This document shows positions 16,900 through 24,671 of a DNA stretch of 40,717 nt, piece by piece (positions within the stretch are counted from its first letter, which is position 1; every line of letters starts with the position of its first letter). Both the position numbers and the translations under genes were made by a program. The notes below the pieces were generated by a model. That model was not told the origin of the DNA, made no database searches, and was given only the letters and a program-made list of their open reading frames with translations. The stretch comes from Lachnospiraceae bacterium. GTDB taxonomy: Bacteria > Bacillota > Clostridia > Lachnospirales > Lachnospiraceae. Where the stretch lies: positions 1-40,717 of the forward strand of contig JAIKZQ010000050.1 of NCBI GenBank assembly GCA_024682075.1, in the 5' to 3' direction.

Positions 16900-18260
16900 T
16901 TCTTCAGATATTCTTTTATCTCCGCGCCCGACGTCATCTTCAGGACATCCCTCGCAAGGTTCTCCGCATCCTCAGCGGTCCATTCGGAAAGCGTCCTTCT
17001 TACTTCCGGAACAAAGAAAGGATCGACGCTGAAGTTTCTGCAGCCCATTCCGGCAAGCACGGGGATCATCAGAGGATCCGCCGCAGCCTCCCCGCATACG
17101 GACACAGGTATTCCGGCATGTTTTGCACTTTCGATCGTCCCCGATATCAGTCTCAGGACCGGAGGCTGCATCACGGACTGAAGATATGCCAGCCTGCTGT
17201 TTCCCCTGTCGGCACACATCGTGTACTGGACCAGATCATTGGTACCTATCGAGAAGAAATCGCACTCACCCGCAAGCATGTCCGCTATCATGGCAGCGGC
17301 GGGCGTCTCTATCATTGCTCCGATCCTGATGTCATCATCAAATGTCGCGCCCTCATCCCTTAAATCGGTCTTGATCTCATGAATGAGCGATTTTACTTCC
17401 CGTATCTCCTCAATACACGTGACCATGGGAAGAAGGATCGATACATTGCCGTAAGATGCGGCTCTGAGCAGAGCCCTGAGCTGCGTTGCAAAAAACTCCC
17501 TGTTTCCGAGGCTGTATCTGATGGCACGGTATCCAAGGAAGGGATTACACTCCTGTTCCATGTTCATATAAGGGAGCATCTTGTCGCCGCCGATGTCAAG
17601 CGTCCTGATGATGACAGGGTGTCCATCCATGGCCTTTGCGACACGCATATAACTTCTGAACTGCTCTTCCTCGCCCGGGGCACTCTTCATGTCGGAAAAC
17701 AGGTTCTCCGTTCTCAGAAGTCCGATGCCCTCAGCTCCGTTATCGATCGCATTCATCACCCCGAAAATGTCATTGACGTTGCAGGAGATTTCCGCACTGC
17801 TTCCGTCAGCCATCACGGTTTTAAGCGAACGGAATCTCTCAAGTTCGGCACGGTCTTTGAGGAAGTGCTTTCTTCTTTCTGAAAATTCCGACACCAGGGC
17901 AGGTTCCGGTCTTTCATACACATATCCGAGAGTCCCGTCCACGATGACCGTATCTCCATGATGTATCAGCTCCGTAGCCATGCCTGCACCGTATACCGCG
18001 GGTATGCCGAAAGACCTGGCGATCAGAGCGGAATGCGATGTCATTCCTCCCGTTACACAGACTATCCCGGCAAGCGAGCTGTCCCGCAAAAGCGACATGA
18101 CAGCCGGCGAAAGATTTCCCGCAACGAGGACCGAACCCGGTTTAAGCCCCGAAAGAAACGCCCTTGAATTCCCTTCTTCGGCTTCGAAAAGGGTGCTTTC
18201 CTCCGGAACATAAGCTATTCCGATCCCTATTCCTCTGGATACTTCATAACCGTTTATCAT
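16881..18260 (-). CDS. Enzyme I-like PEP phosphotransferase lacking the HPr-binding domain
   Basis: A 459-residue homologue of PTS Enzyme I (normally ~570). The first ~22 residues (to AYVPEE) match the Enzyme I N-terminus. After a ~17-residue linker the sequence resumes in the phosphohistidine swivel domain, with GGMTSHSALIAR and His76 equivalent to E. coli His189. The ~110-residue helical HPr-docking domain is therefore absent. The PEP-binding barrel is complete: LLRTENLF, IIRTLDIGGDK, MIETPAA, SIGTNDLVQYT and VCGEAA with the active-site Cys. The protein should autophosphorylate from PEP but lacks the known HPr docking surface. It is the last gene of the epimerase/cytidylyltransferase/dehydrogenase unit, six bases after the dehydrogenase. 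The acceptor is unknown; I infer a dedicated partner or small molecule. Confidence 0.85.
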   Translation of the reverse strand: MINGYEVSRGIGIGIAYVPEESTLFEAEEGNSRAFLSGLKPGSVLVAGNLSPAVMSLLRDSSLAGIVCVTGGMTSHSALIARSFGIPAVYGAGMATELIHHGDTVIVDGTLGYVYERPEPALVSEFSERRKHFLKDRAELERFRSLKTVMADGSSAEISCNVNDIFGVMNAIDNGAEGIGLLRTENLFSDMKSAPGEEEQFRSYMRVAKAMDGHPVIIRTLDIGGDKMLPYMNMEQECNPFLGYRAIRYSLGNREFFATQLRALLRAASYGNVSILLPMVTCIEEIREVKSLIHEIKTDLRDEGATFDDDIRIGAMIETPAAAMIADMLAGECDFFSIGTNDLVQYTMCADRGNSRLAYLQSVMQPPVLRLISGTIESAKHAGIPVSVCGEAAADPLMIPVLAGMGCRNFSVDPFFVPEVRRTLSEWTAEDAENLARDVLKMTSGAEIKEYLKKQKAGS

Positions 18261-18266
18261 ATATCC

Positions 18267-19379
18267 CTATATCCGGCACATTACTTTGACATAATTGTCC
18301 GATCTGTCTCTCATCATCTCAAAGCCTTTCCCGAGTTCCTCAAAGGGAAGCAGATGAGTTATCAGTCTCTCGGGCGACACTTTTCCGCTTTTGACCATTC
18401 CCGTGACCATGTGCCAGTCGTCATCCGAAGAGCGCGTGTAAGATGAATTCCAGGTACCCGTCAGCACAAACTGTTTTCTCAGTATCTTCCAATACTCTTC
18501 CTTGGCAAGAAGCATGTCGGATGCAGGATTTCCCACAAGCTGTAGCCTTCCGGAAGCCCCGAGGACGTTCAATCCCAAAGACACCGATTCATTTCTTCCG
18601 ACACATTCAAAATAATACGAAACGCCCGCACCGTCTGTCATTTCCGTGATGACACCGACAGGGTCGTCGTTTCCTGAATCCAGGTAATGATCCTCCGGGA
18701 TGCCGAGTCCTGTCACCATCTCCTTCTGAAAAGGCTTGTTGCCGATGCAGAACACATTTTCATACCCGAAACCTTTCAGAAAAGCGACCGTAAGAAGTCC
18801 GATCGTCCCCATTCCGCAGACCGCAATGCTCATATTCCTGACTTCATCCGAAGGATGCATGTCGAGCCCGCACTGTCTGACCGAATGAACCGACACAGCC
18901 ATCGGCTCAAGCATTGCCGCCTGTTCAAAGGAAACCTCATCCGGAAGCTCCAGCAGGTTGGCGGCGGGAACCTTCACATACTCGGCAAATCCCCCGTCGC
19001 ATCTCGATCCGAGATAATTATATCCTTTACACATCTCAAAATGTGACTGTCTGCAAGAGAGGCAGCTCATGCACGGTATCAGCGGGAAAACCCCGACCCT
19101 TTTTCCCGCAATTCCGGGATGTACGTTTTTGCCGGTCTCGATCACCTCACCGCTGAATTCATGTCCCGGGATCAGAGGATGATGATATGCACCGGTTTTG
19201 TAGATCCTGGGGATGTCTGAGCCGCATATGCCCGCAGCCCTGACTTTCAGTATCACGCAGTCTTCATCTTTCACGGAGGCGTGTCCCTCGTTCCCGGTGA
19301 TCCCGCTTCCGTCAAGCTCCGGTTTTGCAACATCGCAAAGTGCAATGTCCCCTATGCCATTCAACACATATGCTCTCAT
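18267..19379 (-). CDS. Zinc-dependent medium-chain alcohol dehydrogenase (TarJ/polyol-phosphate dehydrogenase-like)
   Basis: A 370-residue NAD(P)-dependent MDR enzyme. The catalytic zinc ligands are Cys52 (GICGSD), His73 and Glu74 (PGHE). The structural zinc site is Cys103, 106, 109 and 117. The Rossmann motif is GMGTIG (~195). About 20 extra residues precede the first zinc motif. Context suggests reduction of a pentulose-5-phosphate to a pentitol-5-phosphate, as TarJ does with ribulose-5-phosphate before cytidylylation. Galactitol-1-phosphate or another polyol dehydrogenase is the alternative. It overlaps the upstream cytidylyltransferase by ATGA (19376-19379), indicating translational coupling. 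Confidence 0.82.
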   Translation of the reverse strand: MRAYVLNGIGDIALCDVAKPELDGSGITGNEGHASVKDEDCVILKVRAAGICGSDIPRIYKTGAYHHPLIPGHEFSGEVIETGKNVHPGIAGKRVGVFPLIPCMSCLSCRQSHFEMCKGYNYLGSRCDGGFAEYVKVPAANLLELPDEVSFEQAAMLEPMAVSVHSVRQCGLDMHPSDEVRNMSIAVCGMGTIGLLTVAFLKGFGYENVFCIGNKPFQKEMVTGLGIPEDHYLDSGNDDPVGVITEMTDGAGVSYYFECVGRNESVSLGLNVLGASGRLQLVGNPASDMLLAKEEYWKILRKQFVLTGTWNSSYTRSSDDDWHMVTGMVKSGKVSPERLITHLLPFEELGKGFEMMRDRSDNYVKVMCRI

Positions 19380-20068
19380 ATGTCACGCGTTTCCTTCAGG
19401 ATATTTTCAAATCTTACAAGATCTTCCGGCGTTGTTATCTTAAAATTCCTCTCGTCCCCCTGTATGCAGGTCACCTCGATCCCTGCCATCACTGCAGGCT
19501 GCATCGACCCGCTCACATCCAGGATCCTCTCGGGGAGAAGAGCTTCGTTTGCCTTAAGGTATGACCCGAAGCGAAATCCTTCAGGTGCCTGTCCGGCAAC
19601 TATCCTGCTCCTGTCAAGATTATTCACGATCCTTCCGTTTTCAATCTCATAAACCGTATCCTTCAGCGGAAGTGCCGGCAGGATTGCCTTATAAATGCTG
19701 AGAGCATCCGAAATCCCGCGTATCATGTCCACCGAAACAAGCGGCCTTGCAGCATCATGAATTATGACACCGTCGTCATCTTTTAGGATCCCTTTAAGCA
19801 CATTTAATCCCGAAAGGATCGAAAGTTGTCTGTTTGCACCGGGCTCGGCGAAGATCACATCCTCTTTCTTATCTGAAAAAAGAGACCGGATAAGGTCTCT
19901 GTACGCTTCAGCCGCAACAACCGCAACGGGGCCTATCACGCCGGAAGCCTCAAACGCTTCAATGCAATATGAGATGACAGGCTTACCGCCTGCCTCCATG
20001 TATTGCTTCGGGATGTCACTGCCCATACGCGATCCGGTACCGCCGGATAATATGATCGCACCTGTCAT
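19376..20068 (-). CDS. IspD/TarI-family cytidylyltransferase
   Basis: A 230-residue nucleotidyltransferase that should activate an alditol phosphate with CTP. Visible motifs are ILSGGTGSRMGSDIPKQY (CTP loop), HDAARPLV (~105) and PLKDTVYE. RSRIVAGQAPEGF stands where IspD has an Arg followed by QTPQ, so the QTPQ block is altered. The start is the ATG at 20066-20068, overlapping the epimerase stop as ATGA; a longer in-frame opening upstream has no support. Linkage to an epimerase and a zinc dehydrogenase favours a TarI-like role (CDP-ribitol or CDP-arabitol) over methylerythritol-phosphate isoprenoid synthesis. Sequence alone does not exclude IspD. Confidence 0.8.
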   Translation of the reverse strand: MTGAIILSGGTGSRMGSDIPKQYMEAGGKPVISYCIEAFEASGVIGPVAVVAAEAYRDLIRSLFSDKKEDVIFAEPGANRQLSILSGLNVLKGILKDDDGVIIHDAARPLVSVDMIRGISDALSIYKAILPALPLKDTVYEIENGRIVNNLDRSRIVAGQAPEGFRFGSYLKANEALLPERILDVSGSMQPAVMAGIEVTCIQGDERNFKITTPEDLVRFENILKETRDI

Positions 20069-20730
20069 GAAAACTCCATATTCCGGATATCCTTTATCGT
20101 CTCGGCATATCCTTTTTCCTTGCCAAACAGAAGCGTCGTTCCAAGAACAAAACCGCTCATTCCCATGGGAGCATACTGAAGGATCTTGTCCGCACTGCAG
20201 GCGCCGTCCCATATCAGATCAAAATGCATGGATTTCTGAAGATCGAGCAGTGCGCTGATCTTGGTACCAACGTAAGGAAGGAACATCTGTCCCGCATTTC
20301 CGGGATTGACGCTCATCACCAGGACCTTGTCGACTATCCTTAGAAGCTCCACTACACTCTCAACGCTGGTGCCGGGATTTATCGCTATTCCGGGAGTGAT
20401 GCCTTTGTCGATGATCTTCTGAAGAGTTGTGGAGGGATGGTACTCAGCCTCGGGATGAATATAAACAATGTCTCCGGGCTTGAGGTGCTTCAGAAACATC
20501 TCTATATTATTGTTCGGATGCTCAAGCATCAGATGGACATCAAGAGGGATGTCGGTAGCTTCGGAGATGAACTTCATGTCATACAGGCTCATAGCGAAGT
20601 TCGGAACATATCTTCCGTCCATTATGTCTATATGAAAATAATCTATGCCGGCCTTCTCAAGATCGCGCACTTCCTTCTCAAGGTTGCCAAAATTTGCACA
20701 CATCATGGATGCATGAATGTTGAATCTCAT
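20065..20730 (-). CDS. Ribulose-phosphate 3-epimerase family protein
   Basis: A 221-residue TIM-barrel enzyme expected to interconvert pentulose-5-phosphates. All four metal ligands are placed as in Rpe: His and Asp in FHIDIMDG (~32-34), His in LDVHLM (~66), and Asp in WDGAC (~174). Two conserved blocks diverge. The classic MDGHFVPN is MDGRYVPN, and the phosphate loop NPGFGGQ is NPGNAGQ; VDGG is WDGA. It is therefore probably a specialised paralogue rather than the housekeeping enzyme. The start is the ATG at 20728-20730 with GGGAGG at five bases. It is the first gene of a unit with its own promoter and feeds the adjacent dehydrogenase and cytidylyltransferase. Confidence 0.85.
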   Translation of the reverse strand: MRFNIHASMMCANFGNLEKEVRDLEKAGIDYFHIDIMDGRYVPNFAMSLYDMKFISEATDIPLDVHLMLEHPNNNIEMFLKHLKPGDIVYIHPEAEYHPSTTLQKIIDKGITPGIAINPGTSVESVVELLRIVDKVLVMSVNPGNAGQMFLPYVGTKISALLDLQKSMHFDLIWDGACSADKILQYAPMGMSGFVLGTTLLFGKEKGYAETIKDIRNMEFS

Positions 20731-20759
20731 AGTTTCCTCCCAAAGCAATACTTTAGTTG

Positions 20760-20788
20760 AATATACTATGCACAGGTGATATAAGCAA
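20760..20788 (-). promoter_or_regulatory. Putative SigA-type promoter of the epimerase-cytidylyltransferase unit
   Basis: Minus-strand TTGCTT (20783-20788), 17-base spacer, TATATT (20760-20765), in the 59-base gap after the HAD gene. It would allow this four-gene unit to be made independently of the long upstream operon. Confidence 0.55.
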
Positions 20789-20789
20789 G

Positions 20790-21572
20790 TCAGATAAGCT
20801 TATAGTGCTTGAACGCTCTGTATATTCCGTCCTCATAAACCGAATCGGTCACATACTCCGCTGCCATCAAAAGTTCCGGGTTGCCCTGCCCCATTGCTAT
20901 CCCGTGTGCCGCGGACTTTATCATTTCCATGTCGTTCATTCCGTCGCCAACCGCATAAACGTTTTCGAACGGGACGTCATAATGCTTCCGCACAAGTTCC
21001 ATTCCTGTCGCTTTGGAATGGCCTTTCGGAACGAATTCCACAACAACGCCGTTGTGATTTATGGTATCAAGAAATCCGCCGAGGCTGTCACACACCGTGT
21101 CAAAGTCCGTATCCTTCGTGATATCGGCACTGAACTTGTTGATCGGATCACTCTCTGTCAGCGTATCCAGTCTCCTCGCTCTTTCCCCGAGCGATTCCCA
21201 CAGAGTTGCCGCAAAAGGATCATCGGGAAAATCCTCAGGATCAAAGAAGCAATTATCGGATCCTTCCAGTACGACCGGCATATGTTCGCTTCTTAGAACA
21301 TTCAGCGACTTGCGGATCTGTTCACAGGTCAGAAGCTTTTGATACAGGACCTCTCCTTCTATCTCTATGTGGCATCCGCACGCAGCGACAACACCATCCA
21401 TGCCCAGCTCATCAAGAGCGGCATATCTTGTATTGGATCTGGATCTTCCGGTATTGATGAATACCTTATTGCCCATGACCTTAGCCAGCTTGATGGCATC
21501 TTTGGTGCTTTCCGGGATATAAAGCCTCTCATCCCATATTGTCATGTCTATATCAAGAAAAATAAGATTCAT
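20790..21572 (-). CDS. HAD-superfamily phosphatase, Cof/IIB type
   Basis: A 260-residue cytosolic phosphatase. Motif I is FLDIDMT with Asp7 and Asp9. Motif II is INTGRS (~40). Motif IV is AVGDGMNDMEM (~207), followed by the typical ADH-like AAHGIAMGQGNPE segment. The cap between motifs II and III is of the C2B kind. These enzymes remove phosphate from sugar or nucleotide phosphates, and the substrate cannot be read from sequence. It begins two bases after the DUF6020-like gene and is the last gene of the long trkA-led run. Confidence 0.88.
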   Translation of the reverse strand: MNLIFLDIDMTIWDERLYIPESTKDAIKLAKVMGNKVFINTGRSRSNTRYAALDELGMDGVVAACGCHIEIEGEVLYQKLLTCEQIRKSLNVLRSEHMPVVLEGSDNCFFDPEDFPDDPFAATLWESLGERARRLDTLTESDPINKFSADITKDTDFDTVCDSLGGFLDTINHNGVVVEFVPKGHSKATGMELVRKHYDVPFENVYAVGDGMNDMEMIKSAAHGIAMGQGNPELLMAAEYVTDSVYEDGIYRAFKHYKLI

Positions 21573-21574
21573 TA

Positions 21575-23446
21575 TTATCCCGTCTGTCCTTCCTGCATCT
21601 TTTTACATTCACCGTTCTCAAAAAGAATTGCCTCGTATCCGATCATGAACGGAACGGTGAACATTATCGGGAAAGCATATCTTGCATGCTTTATGAAGCA
21701 AGGTCCGGCCATGCATACCAGAAGAGTGATGAGCTGCATGGGATACAGATGAAGGCTGCTCTTCCTGCGCCTTATGAGAAGAAGCATTATCCAGGTCCAT
21801 AGCCCCGGACTCTGAAGCATCCCGAAAACAGAGATCCTGTCAAGGTAACGATAGAAAAAGATCAGTATCTCGTCCGCGCCTTCAAACAGACCGGTCTTCG
21901 TGAACAGTTCACTGTCTCCCTCATACCTGACAGACGTGTCGGTCTCCGGATCAAACCATCCGTATGTGCTGAGGAAAAACGATTCAAAATATGTTCCGGG
22001 ATGCTTGAAGAACATTCCGGCCCATGTCTTCAGATAACCCGCCACTACGGCAGAATCCGCATGGATGTCATAATACTGCTTGACCGGATCCGAAATGGTC
22101 GGATCATAGCTTTCGATCATATCATGATAATTGCCGAACAGTGCGTTTATCGATTCTGCCTCTTCGGGTGTAAGCTCATCCTCATATCTCACCAGAGTCA
22201 GGGCCGTCTGCTGCATCGGTATGGAGAGCATCTCCTTCATTCCGTCCGATTCGGCGCACGTTGCAGCCTTGATGCCGGACGACAGAGCGGTATAGACTCC
22301 AAGCGGCACGATCAGGAAAAGCAGGACTTTTTTAATGGTGGTCGCCGGCATCTGTTTTCCCTCGCCGTTTTTCATGGCATGCACGCACATCACAAGACCG
22401 TTCACAAAGACAATGATGCTGCCGTTATTCCTGCACATGCATATGAAGAATGCTGCAAGACAGATCCTGATCACATTTGATCTGTTCGAGATGAAAGCCG
22501 CCTCATCTTCATAGAATTCGCAGACCAGCACACAGTACCATATGCAGGCTGCAGCAAACGGAACATCCTTGATCGCAGTCGTGGCAATGTTTGAATAGAT
22601 CGGTGAGAGCACATATACGGAAAGTGTGAGCACAAGTACAGAGATCCTTGCTCCCTTTTTCTTGAGAACCGAAATGGTAAGTGCCAGTGATGCTGCCAGG
22701 CATGAGGACTGTATGAGTATCCACACAAACAGTGCCAGATCGTAATTCCCGAACACAGCCTTAAATGCGTCAAAAAACAATCCGATAACAAGTGTCAGAA
22801 CTATCGGATGATGTCCTGACCAGGGCATTTCACCGGTATTTTGCATCAGTTGGCCTATGAAGTCGGCATTATAATTCCCGGGGAAGTTAAGTATCTCTAT
22901 CGGAAGCCAGAGCACCATCAATATTATGAATACATTGGCAAAGGTCTTTTCACCGAATATCCTCCTGAATGATCCGAATGTATCGCTAATGACGGAGACT
23001 CTTTCAAATCCCGCTTCCAGCAGTGCAAAGAGCACACGGAATATAACAGCATATCCTGTTATCGCAAGCATTGATCTGATAATGAAGGGAAGCGTACCGA
23101 ACACGCCGGAAAGATCTCCATATGTACCTGCAGATCTGCCAAGGACCACTATCACAGAAAGGATAAGCGGCATAAAAATGCCCCTCTTGTATTCCGCAAA
23201 TTTCTTTAAGGCCACATACAATCCGAGTCCGCACAGGACAGATGCAGCTATCATATCGAACTGATAATCACCCAGGGTCGAATATATCCTGGCTATAAGG
23301 AAATCCTGATTAACCTCACCATAGGCCCACAAAGGGAGCGCCTCTGTCGTCCTATACGTCAGTGCAAATCCCGCAAGAAGAGAGGAAAGCACGAATAACA
23401 CTTTCTCCTTCAGGTCTGTATTCTTCTGTTTAATATTTTCCTTCAA
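21575..23446 (-). CDS. Large polytopic membrane protein (DUF6020-like)
   Basis: A 623-residue protein with about 12 predicted membrane segments. A cytosolic Lys-rich N-terminus is followed by pairs of hydrophobic helices and a long extracytoplasmic loop (~395-500). The motif NYNADFIGQLMQNTGEMPWS, then GHHPIV, resembles membrane glycosyltransferase-like proteins of the DUF6020 group. That assignment is from memory. Such proteins share topology with GT-C enzymes using lipid-linked sugar donors, which would fit a surface-polymer locus, but no catalytic residue can be named with certainty. It follows the 406-residue membrane protein by four bases. Confidence 0.6.
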   Translation of the reverse strand: MKENIKQKNTDLKEKVLFVLSSLLAGFALTYRTTEALPLWAYGEVNQDFLIARIYSTLGDYQFDMIAASVLCGLGLYVALKKFAEYKRGIFMPLILSVIVVLGRSAGTYGDLSGVFGTLPFIIRSMLAITGYAVIFRVLFALLEAGFERVSVISDTFGSFRRIFGEKTFANVFIILMVLWLPIEILNFPGNYNADFIGQLMQNTGEMPWSGHHPIVLTLVIGLFFDAFKAVFGNYDLALFVWILIQSSCLAASLALTISVLKKKGARISVLVLTLSVYVLSPIYSNIATTAIKDVPFAAACIWYCVLVCEFYEDEAAFISNRSNVIRICLAAFFICMCRNNGSIIVFVNGLVMCVHAMKNGEGKQMPATTIKKVLLFLIVPLGVYTALSSGIKAATCAESDGMKEMLSIPMQQTALTLVRYEDELTPEEAESINALFGNYHDMIESYDPTISDPVKQYYDIHADSAVVAGYLKTWAGMFFKHPGTYFESFFLSTYGWFDPETDTSVRYEGDSELFTKTGLFEGADEILIFFYRYLDRISVFGMLQSPGLWTWIMLLLIRRRKSSLHLYPMQLITLLVCMAGPCFIKHARYAFPIMFTVPFMIGYEAILFENGECKKMQEGQTG

Positions 23447-23450
23447 ACGG

Positions 23451-24671
23451 TCAACCCCACATCATGTATGAGACTCCCTGAAGGAGTCTTATGAAGAAAA
23501 GCAGTCCGCAATACGCATGCAGTAAAAGCACCGACCCGCACAGCACCAGATAGACCTTCTTTATCACAGATGACGTCCCGGCAGATTTTACATCCGCGCC
23601 TTTTGTAACATCATCTCCCTTACACGCGAACAGTTTCATATCGCCCAGCCACTGTACAAGCGCTGTCCCGAAAACAAGGATTATCGTAAATGCATATCCC
23701 CAGCTGAGATTTCCGTCCAGCGCCCTTGCCCCTTCTTCACTGAAGAGAAAATACTGGGCATATCCCACTGCGGCACACATCCAGGCAAAAAGCATATATC
23801 TGTTCCTGAACAGTTCCCTGAAATGCAGTGCCAGTATCATAAGTGGAAATGCAATGGACAAAACACTGACAGGGATCAGATATCCGGTATGTGCGGTCAT
23901 TGCCCTCCCGGGTGCCAGCACGATCCCCGAAGATTCATTCTGTCCCTCAAAGAGCGAATTATTCTGCAGCAGCATCACGGCAAAAGAGGGAATCACGGAT
24001 GATGCAAAGATCAGGAGCCTGAGCACGGGTGCATTTTTCTTTACCAGATCGATAATCAGAAACACCAGCATCACGGGAGCAGCTGCAAGGAAGAAACTCG
24101 GCTTGGCCGACGTCGTCAGCGTGAGCACAAGCGTGAAATACAAATATGACTTGACTGTCAGTTTTTCGGAGATGTTCTTTTCAATCCTCAGATATATGAG
24201 GAGAGTCCACAAGCCCATCCATTTCATCATCAGATATGTGGAATTATGCCATATCGAGGATGAGTGCATTCCCATGTATCTGCCGTCCGAAAGCCCACGG
24301 ATATATATGGGCATCAGCACATTCAGAAGGAGTGCTGCAATCAGTGAAACTCCGGGAGCCCATTTATGACCGGTCATTTCATCTATCAGCCTGCCCGCAA
24401 AGAAAACCGACAACGCGGCAAATCCGCCCAGAATCACGGGAAGTGCCATCATTGCTCCCGCCTTGTCAAGCCCGATGATGATAAAGGAAATGAGCGAATA
24501 GTACATTCTGTCATTAACGGCAAGACTGATATGTGCGGGAAGATCGGATTCATACACGGAACCCGACTCCCAGGCCATGAACCTGTAATACAGGAAAATA
24601 CAGCATCCCGTATAGATAAGCACCAGAGCTGGAGCAATATACTTTAATGCGGAGGATGCTTTCTTATACAT
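23451..24671 (-). CDS. Polytopic membrane protein, paralogue of its upstream neighbour
   Basis: A 406-residue protein with about ten hydrophobic segments. The start is the ATG at 24669-24671, with GGAGG eight bases upstream; longer in-frame openings extend into the preceding gene without a good site. Features shared with the preceding 424-residue protein are a large first extracytoplasmic loop, a TTSAKPSFFLAAAP block (TLTKPSFTFILVSA in the neighbour), a NLSWGYAF block (NFAWGYMY) and a C-terminal LHAYCGLLFF (WHLCCGLAFF). I recognise no named family; topology is GT-C-like. It overlaps the upstream gene by 8 bases. Confidence 0.65.
   Translation of the reverse strand: MYKKASSALKYIAPALVLIYTGCCIFLYYRFMAWESGSVYESDLPAHISLAVNDRMYYSLISFIIIGLDKAGAMMALPVILGGFAALSVFFAGRLIDEMTGHKWAPGVSLIAALLLNVLMPIYIRGLSDGRYMGMHSSSIWHNSTYLMMKWMGLWTLLIYLRIEKNISEKLTVKSYLYFTLVLTLTTSAKPSFFLAAAPVMLVFLIIDLVKKNAPVLRLLIFASSVIPSFAVMLLQNNSLFEGQNESSGIVLAPGRAMTAHTGYLIPVSVLSIAFPLMILALHFRELFRNRYMLFAWMCAAVGYAQYFLFSEEGARALDGNLSWGYAFTIILVFGTALVQWLGDMKLFACKGDDVTKGADVKSAGTSSVIKKVYLVLCGSVLLLHAYCGLLFFIRLLQGVSYMMWG

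Noticed and set aside
16881..18260. Frameshift or misassembly as the cause of the short Enzyme I
   Set aside because: The N-terminal Enzyme I segment and the swivel domain are in the same frame with a short linker, and the upstream gene ends six bases before the start, so no room exists for a hidden domain.
19376..20212. Extended 278-codon version of the cytidylyltransferase
   Set aside because: The extra 48 N-terminal codons overlap the epimerase gene and resemble no part of the family. The ATGA overlap start at 20068 gives the normal IspD/TarI N-terminus.
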